Shown here: piece after piece, positions 43,490-55,062 of the stretch
Layout of the letters: each line of letters opens with the position of its first letter
Position numbering within the stretch: position 1 is the stretch's first letter
Source of the DNA: Conoideocrella luteorostrata
Taxonomy: Eukaryota > Ascomycota > Sordariomycetes > Hypocreales > Clavicipitaceae
Length of the DNA: 64,000 nt
Assembly: GCA_032433595.1 (NCBI GenBank)
Contig: JASWJB010000021.1
Span: 62,001 to 126,000, forward strand
Reading direction: 5' to 3'
The notes under the pieces: model-generated
The model's input: only the letters and a program-made list of their open reading frames with translations
What the model was told of the DNA's origin: nothing
Database searches by the model: none
Program-made: the position numbers and the translations under genes

Positions 43490-45344
43490 CCTTGGGTGAG
43501 CCGGGTGAGCCGTGTTGGTGTGTGTGGTGCGGCTGAAGGAGCCAGGCATCCACGCAGCTTTAGTGTGGGGCAACTCGCGCCTCTGGTGGTCGCGGGATGT
43601 TCCCTTCTCCCTTCTCCTTCCCCCTCTTTTCCGAAAGCCAGTCAACTCGTTCTCTAGCTGACACCGAAATAACGTATACATTAATGCAATAAGTTTCTCA
43701 TCCTCCCCGTTTTCACGTTTCTCGTTGGTCCGCATCGGGCTGCATCCTTAGTAGCCAACTAGCCCACGAAACTGGACACTCCCGTCAATGGGTCTATGAG
43801 GGGAATCTCAAAATTAATGCGCAGACTAGACGGAAACGGATAAAGAGACTTTCAATCAATTTTTACACCAGAAGTTACAAAGAGGCCGCCGAAGCAAAAG
43901 GCTAGCCAAGCAAAATTCATCCGAAAAAGAAACTACGAAAGGGTTCGACCAAGTTAAGATAATTTTACCCATCCCTACACCCGTCGAGTCGTTGAGAAGC
44001 TAATAGAGCATTGCGAGCGCTGGATCAGGTGATGTCGCTCAGAGCAAAGCGGATATGTTATGGATAAAGCTTGCGTTGCTACATCCGCCACCACCACCGA
44101 CTACTGTACCTAGCCGCAATGTGCCTAAGGACAACTCTGCTGAGGTTTTCTTATCTCACGCTCGTATGACCCTTTTGCCAGCTATCATGGCATCGAAGCT
44201 TTACAGCGTCTCGCTTTGTGAAAGCTTCGGGAGGCATTAGTGCTGTTTTATACTTCACGAAGAGAGTTGCGGCATCGCTCGAGTCGGGGGTTCTTTCCCG
44301 CTGCCGCCGTAGCTGCTGCGTGGCTTCGACAACAATGCACCGTAACTCGTCTTGGGCACCTGTGCCATTCGTCTCGAAAACGATTACACTATGCTTGGCA
44401 GAAACTTCGTCAAGCTCGTTAGGATTGCGGGGATTTCGCTATGATCATTCCCAAGTGCTAAGATCCCATGTGACTATGGCTGCTTCGTTTCCCCAGAGTG
44501 TTTCTGTTATTAGCACTAATTTCTATGTAAAGTTTGTAAGACAATATACTAAAACATTCAGCCCAATGACCTTATAACATCCTGTCCCGCTTATGCTAGG
44601 CCATTGAGAAGCGGTAAGGATGTGTGGCACTGCCAACACAACGTCATTTCGCGACCTTTACCAAGAATGGAGATATAAGCCGCCTTTGCATGCCATCCGG
44701 AGCCCCCAAGCCTTGTGTCTGCCGCATGATTGAACTAACTCCGTTATCTGACCAACATTAGCCCCAAATATGCGACCACAGCAACACACTCACATGCCCG
44801 TGACATGTTTGCCCTTTCGTTGGCTAATTAGCGTTGTAGTTTAACAAAGGTTAGCAGCTTACTATATGCTAAGACATTGGGTTTATCTTTTGACTTATTT
44901 ATTAGTAATAACACGTCATTTACTGCTGCTTCTCTGGTTAAGCTACGACATTTGTTCGGCCTAACGGAGGAACTTTTGGCATAATGACACCAAGGTCCTC
45001 GCTGCGGCTTATGAGCTAAGCTTCCCACTTAGCTGCACACGGAGGCCGCTATCCATGTATGCGAGGCAGTTCTCTTGAGTGGATTTGGCATTGGCACACG
45101 TTGGCGGATGCATGGGAAAAGTGGTTAAGGCAAAGAAGACAATAAGACTGAGTGGATCCGTGGAGATGTATGCAGTGGATACAAAAGTACTTAAATCTGC
45201 TATAAGCTTGTGAGTATAATGCTGTATACCTTTCTGGTGCTTTCCTGCCATGGCTGTTCTTTTCTCTGCTTTGGAATTTTGTGCACTCCCGTTCGCAAGT
45301 CGCGCACTTTGACGCTGTGCATTTGCCCGTACTATCTCTACGGT
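43490..45344. other. Region of unclear origin beside the truncated copia element
   Basis: About 1.85 kb. The first 250 bp are GC-rich and start with a TGTTGGTGTGTGTGG word resembling an LTR start (43513). The frames at 43379-43735 and 44218-44577 have no domain. A minus-strand frame at 45009-45390 may be the 3' continuation of the SET relic. No intact gene is seen. Confidence 0.3.
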
Positions 45345-45539
45345 CTAATCGCGTGGTATTAACCACTCTCGACAATGTTCTGCGCGGCATAAATATCTTT
45401 GAATATGGTTTGGGGACGCTGGGTGAAAGTTGTAATGAATCGTTAGCTCTTCCCCAGGCTTTATATCTTTATTAGCAAAGATACCCATGCGACACTTTCC
45501 GGAGACAGTCCAAACGCGGGTGCATTTGTACGTCCGCAA
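45345..45539 (-). pseudogene. SET-domain relic (histone-lysine methyltransferase type)
   Basis: Minus-strand frame of 64 codons containing RVWTVSGKCRMGIFANKDI, then KPGEELTIHYNF and LCRAEHCREWLIPRD. These match the end of the SET domain (the GEELT.DYNF motif, with IHYNF here) and the post-SET cysteines of ASH1/SET2-like enzymes. The catalytic NHSC part expected upstream is not in frame. Upstream frames (45461-45646) look like shifted debris. With no complete domain it is most likely a fragment; a captured piece inside a transposon is another possibility. Confidence 0.55.
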
Positions 45540-45794
45540 TGGAGGACCTCTTTGACCCTCACCGCGACGGAAATATTTTTGTCATCATACTTATGCTGTA
45601 ATTCGGCGATCATCTCTTTGCAATGGGTCAAATGCCATGAACTCATCGCATAGAAGTCGCCTATCAGATCTATTCGGTCTTTAACACTTTACAGCTCGTT
45701 CCGCAACTACTCTTCCTTGTCTTGTAAACGAAGCAACTCCTGAATTATATGTTGTATACTAGTGGCTTCTGTCAAAATGTGTTCAAGACGTAAG

Positions 45795-46040
45795 TTAAGT
45801 GCGCGGAAGAGGTCGGAGTTCGCGCATGCATCGTTGCAAGCGGAGACTAGGTACATCTGTGTCGAAGTAGTCCCTTAGAGTGTTCTTTTTCATCGAATCA
45901 ATCTCGCTCTTGACATGCTGTAATGCGTGCTCTAACCGTAATTTGTCTCTTATTAACAACTCGCGTTCCTTGTGTTTTTTATTAAATAGATTGATGAGGA
46001 AATGCAGCGCAATACTGGCCGGTTTAGAGGAAGCAAGCAT
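45795..46040 (-). pseudogene. Charged helical fragment, possible part of the same decayed gene
   Basis: 81 codons with the charged coiled-coil-like stretch KHKERELLIRDKLRLEHALQ followed by MKKNTLRDYFDTDVP. It precedes the SET relic on the same strand but in another frame. The pattern is reminiscent of DUF3435/C2H2-type fungal transposon-borne proteins; this is a weak impression. Confidence 0.25.
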
Positions 46041-46240
46041 GTTTGCTTTATTATCCCCGTTTTCAAGAGGAGTGTGTAGTTAATTAACACAATATGTCTA
46101 GGTAAGATCTATTAGGCATAATACAATGCCGAGGAAACACAGTTTTTGTGTACTTTTGAATCCAGAATAGTCTTCCCACTGTGGATTTCAGTACAAATAG
46201 ATATGAAAAGTACTCGGGCAGGTGTTTTGTCGCAGGGAGA

Positions 46241-46442
46241 TGTTGGATTACACGGGTGTGTGTGGACCGGATGTGTAGATACACGGGCTGTGCAAGAAAG
46301 GTTACGTGGCCTCTGGGCCTAAGGCAGGAATTCAGGACGGAAGTGTCTCAGATTATAGGGGTATTTATAGGGGGACTTGGACGAGGCCGTCAGACGGGGG
46401 ATTGGGGCATCCATCATCTCAGTAACACAGCTGGTCCCAACA
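46241..46442 (+). repeat. Probable LTR family F (202 bp)
   Basis: Starts TGTTGGATTACACGGG and ends CTGGTCCCAACA, so the ends form the inverted repeat TGTTGG/CCAACA usual for Ty1/copia LTRs. A TATA-like GGTATTTATAGG lies at about 46360. No target duplication is visible (GGAGA versus ATGCA), so the unit may be truncated or part of a larger damaged element. Confidence 0.45.
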
Positions 46443-47400
46443 ATGCAAACAAATTTGAACCTCTCCTATCAATTCCAACAGGAGAAAGATGCGGTATCGC
46501 CGTGCTAAAGACGTTCAGAAAAATCAGTCAAGAATGCCCTCCTAATTCAAGGAAAATGAAATTGCAACCTTTCTGCAAAAGAAATGAAGGGCTGCAAACT
46601 AATAGAGAGGATACAGCAGGCGAGAAAAAAACGAACATATAAGAACTAAAGTGTCGTGAACCATAGACAGCACTGTGAATAAGGGCAAAGGAGAAACGAT
46701 TGTGATAGACATGGAGCAGGAACGTGAGCATATTTTGTACTCCTCCGCTCTTCTGCCAAAACGGTTTAACTCGAGACAAGACTGCTTAGTACAATGTTTG
46801 CAAGGAGTCTGAAGCATCAGGGGTTGAAGCCACTGGTTCGGGGAAAACCGAGACGAACACCCTGACGAGGCCCCTGGCGGCATAACGCTGCAATTTTGAA
46901 TTAGTAATATATATACGGAGTAGGTGTGGTACGTCTCACCGCAAATCACCCTGCCGTTCGGACGATACTAATGCCCGCTAATGAGGGGCCGGTGCATTCT
47001 ACGCTCATCGTTCAGTTCCACCCGGCTTCGAGCAGGGCCTTGCAGCAGAATTTTGCTTCTTTCTACGCGGAGTTGCGCGACACGCCCGACTAGAGAGCGG
47101 CAAATGAGCAGGATGTCATTTGGGCGGTCACACCTGCCTTCTAGCTCTAATGACAAGGCTTGAGGAGAGCTGCGCGGGCGCTACAACCTACAGAGACCAG
47201 GACACAAAGACAAGCCTCCGATTACAGAACGGGTCTTAACAGCCCTTGCTCTGACTCAGCGTATTGCATGAGATTGCCGCACAAAGGACAAGCAGGGGCA
47301 GCAAGTAAGAATATTAGGGCCTGGTTCCCGAAACAAGGAACTTAGGAGCATTACGCAGATATCACGCGCAGCAAGGCACTAAGCTAGCCTGCAGGGGACG
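46443..47400. other. Intergenic region
   Basis: About 950 bp with short frames on both strands (46528-46949, 46968-47345) lacking domains. One TACGGAGTA motif lies at 46914-46922. Probably repeat-derived. Confidence 0.3.
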
Positions 47401-50400
47401 AATCACGCACAAAGGTACTTCCTTCTAGCTGCCTAATACTCTCACTAAAGCTAGGGTTTATGTATTAGAAGTGGATGCGAATGTTAAACTATATGTACTA
47501 GTACCTGCCCCTGCAAGAGCATTATTTATACGCTACATAATTAGAAGTATATTTCCGTAGTATATAAGCAAGTGTATTTATAAGCGAGATTTAGATTGTT
47601 TTGTTTTATATTTAGGAACTAATAATAATATATATCCCTTTGTATTTACGTTATAACCCTAGGAAAACCTAGTAGGAAATAAAACTAAAGTTAAGGGGCA
47701 GAAACTAAACCTAACAAACCTAGCAAAACGCTTAGATAAGCTTGATAAACTAGTTACTTTATATAGCTAAAGTTATCTTAAGAAAATATAAATACTACGA
47801 AGGGGATAACAACGCAAAACAGGGTTTTAACTTCACGGGGCATAGTACTAGGTCTTTTCGAGGATATCCTTAAAGGTGTCCTGTAGTTTATTATAATCTT
47901 CGATGCGCGCGTGGATATGTTAGCTTTGTTAGATAACTAAGAAAACAAAATTAAAGAGTGAACTTACTAGTTAATAAAATTTTCTCTCGCTTAGCACTAG
48001 GATACGCGGCTTAGCGAATAAACTTCTATAATGCTTAACGCATTTTCCACAGGACTATGTTTAGCGGGAAAAGATACTAAAGTCCTAGGCATTTATCTTT
48101 ATTATCTTCCGTTCTATAGTAAATAACTCCACCACGAGCGAAACAATAAAACGCAAGTAGTATATGTAACTAATCTCTTACTAGCGACCCCACTTTTGAA
48201 CTATCCTTTGTAAATACTTTAATTCTATAAGAGCTAATAAGGATAAAATAATTATGCCCTAACGGTTTAGGGGGAAAATTATGCGAATAAGTGCTAGCGT
48301 AGGTGACTTTTTTATACTTCTAGTAAAATAGCTAATACTACCTATTTATATAGAATAAGTGCTTATCCCTACCCCTAAACTAAATCTATCCTAAACTTTT
48401 TGTATTTCGCGTGTATTTTAATACCTTTTATACTAGAGACTTTAGTATAACTATAAAATTAGTGCGTTAGTAACTAATTTTGCCTTTAAGTGTTTAAAAT
48501 TCAAAGAAAGGATTATAGTATTTGCCTTAAACAGGATCGTAATACTTAACAATAGTCCCTGTTTTAGAGAATTAAGTTGTCTAGTTACATAAGTCTCAAA
48601 CTTCTACTAAATCTAGGCTACTTGTCACAAAGTAACGTTAAGAGTGAAAAGCCACCTATAAGCCTTTGTGGATGTATAAGTAGCTTAAAGGACGTGACTA
48701 CTTTAGTCTAATATGCACGTTAACCTAGCTGTTATGAACTTAGATAACCTAGTTATTAAGCGTAAAGATCTAATTTTTCTCTTTCTCTTTTTCCTCTTCT
48801 TCCTTTTCTTCTTGCTCTTTCTCTTCTTCTACTTTTTCCTTTTTAAACCTAAGTTAGGCAAGGATATTGCCTGTCTTTGTATTAATAATAACTTAATAGT
48901 ATATATTATCTGGTTTTAGTATAGAGCTAATAATAGCCTTCCTGCGTGTTAGTGGTGTAAGCGTAGTTTTAATCTCTTAATTAAATAGCAGTAAACCCCA
49001 GGAATTCTAAGTTTTAACGCGATTAGAGCATAACTAGCATTTTAGTTATACTAAAAGTACCTTATTATTTAATAATTTATTTTCTTAAATAATAACTATA
49101 ATACTATTATAATTAAGTAGGATTATATTAAAATTATATTTATTACTAGCGTTAGGGATATTAATAAACTTATTTAAGAGCTTAAAAGGCATTATTTATG
49201 TGCTAAAATTAGATATAGATTAAAGGATATAATAAGAGCAGCATAGAACTAAAGGGGAAACTCTAATTATTAAAGATAAATAGATTTTAAGAGAATACTT
49301 TAAGTCTTATAAGTCTTAGTGTTAAACAGCAGGAGTAGTTCATTATATATTAAAGCAAGGCACTGTATCTTTCCTAGTTATAATAATTAACTATTAGTGT
49401 GAATACTGCTTAAACCTACTTTGTGCTATTTACAGACAATCTATGCTTATTCTAGCAAAGAGCTACTAATCTAACGCTATAATAACTTTAGCTATAATAG
49501 TAATTAAGTACTGTAATTAGCGGTGTAATTATTATTTTTAACGAAATTATTATATTAACTTACTTTGTGCTATTTCGCAGGCGATCTGCACTATTTCTAG
49601 ATAGGTAGCCATTTATTTAACGCCACAACTTTTTTCTTCTCTTACGCTAAGTAAAAGTCTTGGTTTCTTATCTTTTTACGCCTATGCCGTGGTTAATGCA
49701 TAAAACTCTAGTTCTTTAGGACATCTTTCTATAGGGAGTGTCGAGTGTAGAGTGTAGATTTTAGAGATTGTCTGATATTATATGTATTAATGTGTAAGTT
49801 CTCGTGGATTAGGGAGCAATTGTACCGCAATGGACTTAGAGACATGCTTTAACGAGCTAGGCTGATCTCCTAGCGGTTTATCTCTTGCCACTTCTTGGCC
49901 TGGAAGAGGGTGTGCGGAGCATGTAGTAAAGCTACAGTTCTCCATTTTGTGCCATTCGAAATTACCGCCTCGTTGTTTCCAAGTGCTAATACCCTTTTTC
50001 TCCCACTAGGGCCCTAGATTATAGGCGGTCACCTCTATTTGCGGATGTGCGGGGGCGAATCTATTGTATGTAATCCTGCCCCTGGACCCGCGGGGTGTGA
50101 ACCTAGGAAAGAGGGCTTAAATAAGATTAGGCATTTTAGGTAATACTTGCGAAGTTGCCTAGACTTAGCTTGTTTATAGCTGCAGAATATCCTTGTTTCT
50201 GCTACATAAGATTACTAAACTCTATATTAAATATGATTTAGTAGCGGCTTTCCTAGTATTTATATTACTAAAATAATAAGTATATAGGCGAAAATCACGT
50301 CCCTTTTAAATAGTATTGAATCAAAAATATCTACTATAGCCATTATACGCACGAAAGCACCTAAAATTGCCTCTATAATAAGATAACCACTAGCTTAATA

Positions 50401-50860
50401 GGATATTATAGCATCTTAACACATTGTTTCGCTTTCTAAAATTTTAGATAGTAATAGTTATAGTAAAGGAAGTAGAATACATAGAGCTTATAGCAAAGCT
50501 AGAGCTAAAGATTATATAAGTTTATTTAGGTATATATATTAAAGTAGCTTATTTAAAGTTAAACTAGATAGGCTTGCATTTTAAATTAACTTTTAAGAAC
50601 AAAAATTAATATATAAGTAGCTTTACTTCCTTCTAGTTATATCCTATATTTATATAAGTTAATAATTATTTACTAAGTAATAGTTGAATTTAATTTAATC
50701 CCTAGCGCTTAAAGAGTTAATATAACTTAACTTCCTTAAGTGAAAAAATTTTCTTAGGCATTACCTAACAACAATATCTCACGGAATATAGCCCCCGTCT
50801 AATAAGTTAACCAATCTAACAAGCGGTTCTGCGCTCGTGCTTATAATATTATATTAGTAA
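47401..50860. other. AT-rich, RIP-like block 2
   Basis: Some 3.5 kb of AT-rich, TA-dense sequence; stops are frequent in all frames. The only long frame (48713-48919) comes from a polypyrimidine tract (48775-48845) whose reverse complement would encode a Lys/Glu-rich run, so the ancestral gene may have been on the minus strand. No transposon domain can be read by eye. RIP of a repeat is inferred from composition. Confidence 0.6.
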
Positions 50861-51388
50861 ATCATCCAAAAGGCTATAGTTCTGCTGTGGTACTAGCATG
50901 GCTTCTGAAATATGGCTCGTCACCTGCAATCGTCACAAATGCGGTGTTCCTAGATTATGTCAGGGCTTTTAATATTTTGTTCCAAAGTAGAGTTATATAC
51001 CTCAATTATTTTGTTATTAGTAATTTTCCATATATCCTGCAAAATGCCATATGATGTTGTTTAGTGTGTAGCGATAAAGGACTAGTAGTGTCTTTTTTGT
51101 GAAGTGGTAAAGCAAGGGATGATTCCAGTGTCATGGGCGTAGATTGAAGTGGAGGCGTCGAAAGCGAGATACAGTGTAATGATATCGAATAGTCTCATAC
51201 AGCTTCAAGTACGCCTAACATGTGGCCTGGGCCAATTACAAGCTTGACCATAATCCAACATTCACCGCGAGATTGTGGAAGTTTATACAATTATTGAAGT
51301 AGCCAACTAGCTCACTCAACTTCCAACACCTCCCAAGCTGTTGAATTAATTGTTGGTGGGGTCTGCCTTTAACCCTGTGACTAGCTTT
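50861..51388. other. Downstream flank of the Myb/SANT-repeat gene
   Basis: About 530 bp of mixed composition. A weak inverted repeat (CCAACACC ... GTTGGTGG) lies at 51322-51359, just past the gene's stop, and might help form the 3' end. No other feature is seen. Confidence 0.3.
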
Positions 51389-53684
51389 CTACTTCGACCT
51401 TTTGTCTTTCCGTCTCAACTCCTTTCCTGACAGCATTAAGAAATATTGATAACGCAACCGAAGGTATTTTTTACGGTGCCCTGGAAATTTTTGAGTGATT
51501 TCCTTCCAGGAAATGTCATTCTCTACCAGCCCCTTTAGCTCCTTATCTGCTTTCTTGTCGATGTTGCGAAGAACCGCTCGAATCGTCCCAATATAGCGTC
51601 GCACTGTTTGAGAAGGTTTGCGGTTAAGCATCCGTTGTATTTCTTCGTTCGAGACGTTCTTTTGCAGCGCATCGAATACTATACGGGCGTCTTCGGGGCT
51701 CCATAGTCTCCGACGTTGGAAATAGTCTTCCGGGAGATTCTTCCGTGCCTTTTTCGCAGTATTACATATTGCTCGAGAGGGGAGATCTTCGGAATTGAAC
51801 TAACTAATTAGCAAGGATTACTAATAAATAGACCGATATAACTCACATAAATACTTTCTTCACCGCATAAAAATAGGAAACGATTGAATAAACGATGGCA
51901 TGCTATACCCTCGAACTTGTCCTCTAGAACTGATACATTGCCGATATGTTTGATTAATAGCTGATCTTTCGCTAGATTCTTAAAACATCCCTTCATTTCA
52001 GAAATGATTCTGCTTTCTTGTTGTATTGAGGAAGAGCTTCGGCATAGTCGGTCCGCTATTTGGTCAGGCGAGAGTTCTTGGGCTTTATTTAACTGGTTTA
52101 ATAGCTCGATGTCTGCTTTTGTCCAGCGTTCGCCGTTCTTTGATGTATCCGGTTTTGACGTTGATGTAGTTTCGACGGAAGATAGTCTGCGGCTAGTTCT
52201 GCTGGGCTGAGCTTGGATAGTACTACTTAGGTCTTTGCTTTGGTAGCTATCCCCAATGTCAAGTTTGTGTTTCTTCTGGTTTTCAGGACTTTCTTTCTTC
52301 TGACTTGCGGGAAATTGCTTATGAACCAGAAAGTGGCCACGGCTCGCATGTTGTGGCTCGTTTGGATTTCTGTCTCGCTGCTTTTTGATTCCCCAAAGTC
52401 GGCTAGAGACTCCATCATTGGTACGGCCTTTGAGAAGAATATTCCTTCGATCCGAAATAAGGCGCCTAGCGTCTTGTGCAGAGAGTTCCCTAAGTTGAAC
52501 ACGCTTTTCGAGTGCGAGAATCTCTTCTAAAATGCTATTTTCCTCAGTTGTCCATCGAGTCTGCTTCTGCTTTTCTTGTGATGGCAGTAATGTTTTGCGC
52601 ATATTTGGGGGGGGGGGGTTCAACTTAGTTGCATCCATTTTGGTTTTATCTGCTTGCATTATCTGAAGCCGGTGATAGATCGCCAGCTTGCTGCGGTCTC
52701 TGAGCATATTCCTACAGTCCAAGATTAAGTCCTGTGCGGATTGAATCTGCTTTACGAGGCGAATTTCTTCAGTTGTCCACCGCTTCTTCCTCTTCATATT
52801 TTTTCGTGATGGCAGTGCTTCTTTGCGTATATCAGTCTTTCGTTTCGTTAACTTCGGCGCATCTTTTTTAGTTAAGGCGTCATCGTGAGGCGACGCGCAG
52901 CTCGTTGAGCTAAGCTAGAGAAGTCATTCAGCATCAGTTAGCACACGGGCCGCAAGACTTACATTTGTCATTTCTTGGTCCCCAAGCTCTATTGAATTGC
53001 TCTTTGGACCAGGCTTAACTGTAACAAGGGCACAGCCAGGGTCAAGAGGTGACGGAGATTGATGATAGGCATACACAGACGAAAATAGACTATCCTGTGG
53101 CAAAAACTTATTGTTACCACCGAATAGCACATGAGTACATATATGACTTACATTCTGCCTTTGTTTATCCTCTTTATCTAATGTGTAGCTCTCTTAGCTT
53201 AGCTTACTTTGCGCTAGTATAACACACTTATTGACAGGTGGTAATTCATGTTTGGCGTGATCAAGATGCACTATTGCAAGCTATCGTGAAAAGCAGTCAT
53301 TAACAAATGAATCACACATAGAACCAAGCAACTTACATCTCGTCTTTGCTTATTTTTAATTTTAGGAGCTTTGCCTTCCTGCATGTACTTAGTGTCCGGC
53401 GTTGATTGGCATAGATAGCTAATTACATCCGAAGAGATATCTTCACAACAGAAGAGACATGAGAATCCCTCATCGCCGTAGTGATCATTTCCATCAACAA
53501 GAGCGATGTTGTTCTGGTTGTATTCGATATTTATATGCGCTACTAAGGATGAAGAGCCATATACGTGCGGGGAGGTATGATTACCATATGCACCGTAAAA
53601 TATCGAGTCCATGACTATGGATGAGTTAGAACAATAATAAGGCAGGAGTTTGGGGTAAAAATAATGCGTGCGGATACTAGGCAT
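51389..53684 (-). CDS. Five-exon protein with about four Myb/SANT-like repeats
   Basis: Exons on the minus strand: 53684-53337, 53190-53152, 53094-52963, 52914-51847 and 51799-51389, giving 665 aa. All introns are phase 0 and four start GTAAGT or GTGAGT. The 39-bp second exon is the least certain. The N-terminal part is Asn/His-rich with a Cys pattern (CLFCCEDISSD). Myb/SANT-like units follow: KRWTTEEIRLVKQIQ, TRWTTEENSILEEILALE, ERWTKADIELLNQLNKAQ and RLWSPEDARIVFDALQ, each with a later Arg/Lys-rich helix (IYHRLQIM, VSSRLWGIKK, SSIQQESRI, TVRRYIGTIRAVL). Four such units suggest DNA or chromatin binding in the nucleus. A 12-bp C homopolymer (52607-52618 on the plus strand) encodes four prolines. 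An alternative start is Met25 at 53612. The family is not recognised beyond the repeats. It is bounded by AT-rich DNA yet intact. Confidence 0.72.
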
Positions 53685-54799
53685 CAGAAGGAATGCATCT
53701 CTCCTTTAGTATGCCTCTGTTCTCAGCCTTGGCTGTCCAAGCTGCACTCTGGGGTGGACACTTGTCTTCTAATCTAGAGCCGGTACCCCTGCATACAGTA
53801 CTAACGTTCTGCTTACTTAGTGGATGTCCTGAAATTACATCCGCCGCGCCACATATCACGCACTGGGATGCTGGTAAAGCAATTTCGCCGGGGGACCCAA
53901 CGCGCGTGGTGGCGATTTTTTTCCGTCACTTTCGTCTAAATGCACACTAGTGATTCATTAGTATACTCAGCATTGGTATTTTCCGCACCTGAGTGCCAAA
54001 ATCCAAAGGGGTGGGTTGCTGAAGCATTAAAGCTAACAGTCAGATCAACTGCCTTTATTATCGAGTAAATTTGAAGTACCCACGCGTTTGTGTATTGTGT
54101 TTTTTTTATTCTTTGTGCCTACGCTGACGCCAACTCGGGCGCTGACCTCTCTGACTCTTCCGCTTTATACGGCCTCAGTTAAATAGTATGAAATAGAGTG
54201 CTCAACTGCTTGCCATGGAAGGACTGAGATGGCCCGTTTGGCCGGCTATTAGCCATTAGCTTGGCAAATTGAACAGCGGATTTGATGCAGCAGAGAAAGA
54301 ATTGTCGCTGACTTGATACCTTGATAGGTTTTACCTCTTAAGCGTCCATCTTTGATTCTCAATGTTCGGTTTCCGCTATCATCTTGACAAGTCCCAGTTT
54401 GCCACTATAGAGTCACTTGCGTCAGTGGCCCCCTGATGTGAAATTTGAACATCATCCATTAGCATACCTAGACGGACTAGTGCTGGCCTCCATTATTTGT
54501 CCTTTTCTGTCTCTTATACTACGTGCGGACGAGTTTGCATTCTAGAATCGAAGAAATGCTGCATTGAGGGCCAGGCTTATTGGTGATGTATTAGAAGCAG
54601 CATCTAAATACCAGTGCTATGCACTTATCACAACAATTATATAAACAGTATGTAAAGGACATGAATTTCATTTACGCTCTATGTCCAAACCCGGTGAATC
54701 CATCTCAATATTGAGAACACTCTTCGGGTGAGGGTCAGCGCCTTCTTCCTCAACTTTTTTCTTTTGGCGTGTGATTCTATACCATTAGTTATAATGTAA
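53685..54799. other. Upstream flank of the Myb/SANT-repeat gene
   Basis: About 1.1 kb. Opposed frames at 53677-53859 (-) and 53693-53950 (+) overlap; the minus one (Cys-containing, 60 aa) could be a further 5' exon, but no splice join is convincing. The rest is featureless. Confidence 0.3.
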
Positions 54800-55062
54800 C
54801 TCGGAGTGACCTCAGCGACCACACGCTGCGCTCGCATAACTTTGCGAGGACAAGCTTTCGTGCAATACACAGAGTTCCCGTAGATACTTAAACAGTACAT
54901 ACTGTATTAATATTAATAAATACTGTATGTACTTTAACAAATTACGTCGAAAAGCCAGAAGCGCTATTTCTGGCTTTTTTTTGTGTTACATCACATACGT
55001 ATATACTGCGCCAACCTATGAGATAGTACCAGTGGAAGCGAGGAAAGTCACTGCAACCAAAA
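54800..55062. repeat. Dispersed repeat R2, copy 2 (no copia insertion)
   Basis: Matches 39600-40273 in ordered blocks (AGTGACCTCAG, GCTCGCATAACTTTGCGAGG, AATACACAGAGTTCCC, GATAGTACCAGTGGAAGCG) and continues past CCAAAAT into GCACGCTGCAG. It therefore shows the empty site for the LTR inserted at 40274. It also contains an inverted repeat, AAAAGCCAGAA ... TTTCTGGCTTTT (54951-54979). Confidence 0.65.

Noticed and set aside
48713..48919. Hydrophobic Phe/Leu-rich protein from the polypyrimidine tract
   Set aside because: It arises from low-complexity DNA inside a RIP-like block.
53677..53950. Opposed frames just upstream of the Myb/SANT gene
   Set aside because: No motif and no acceptable splice join to the next exon.
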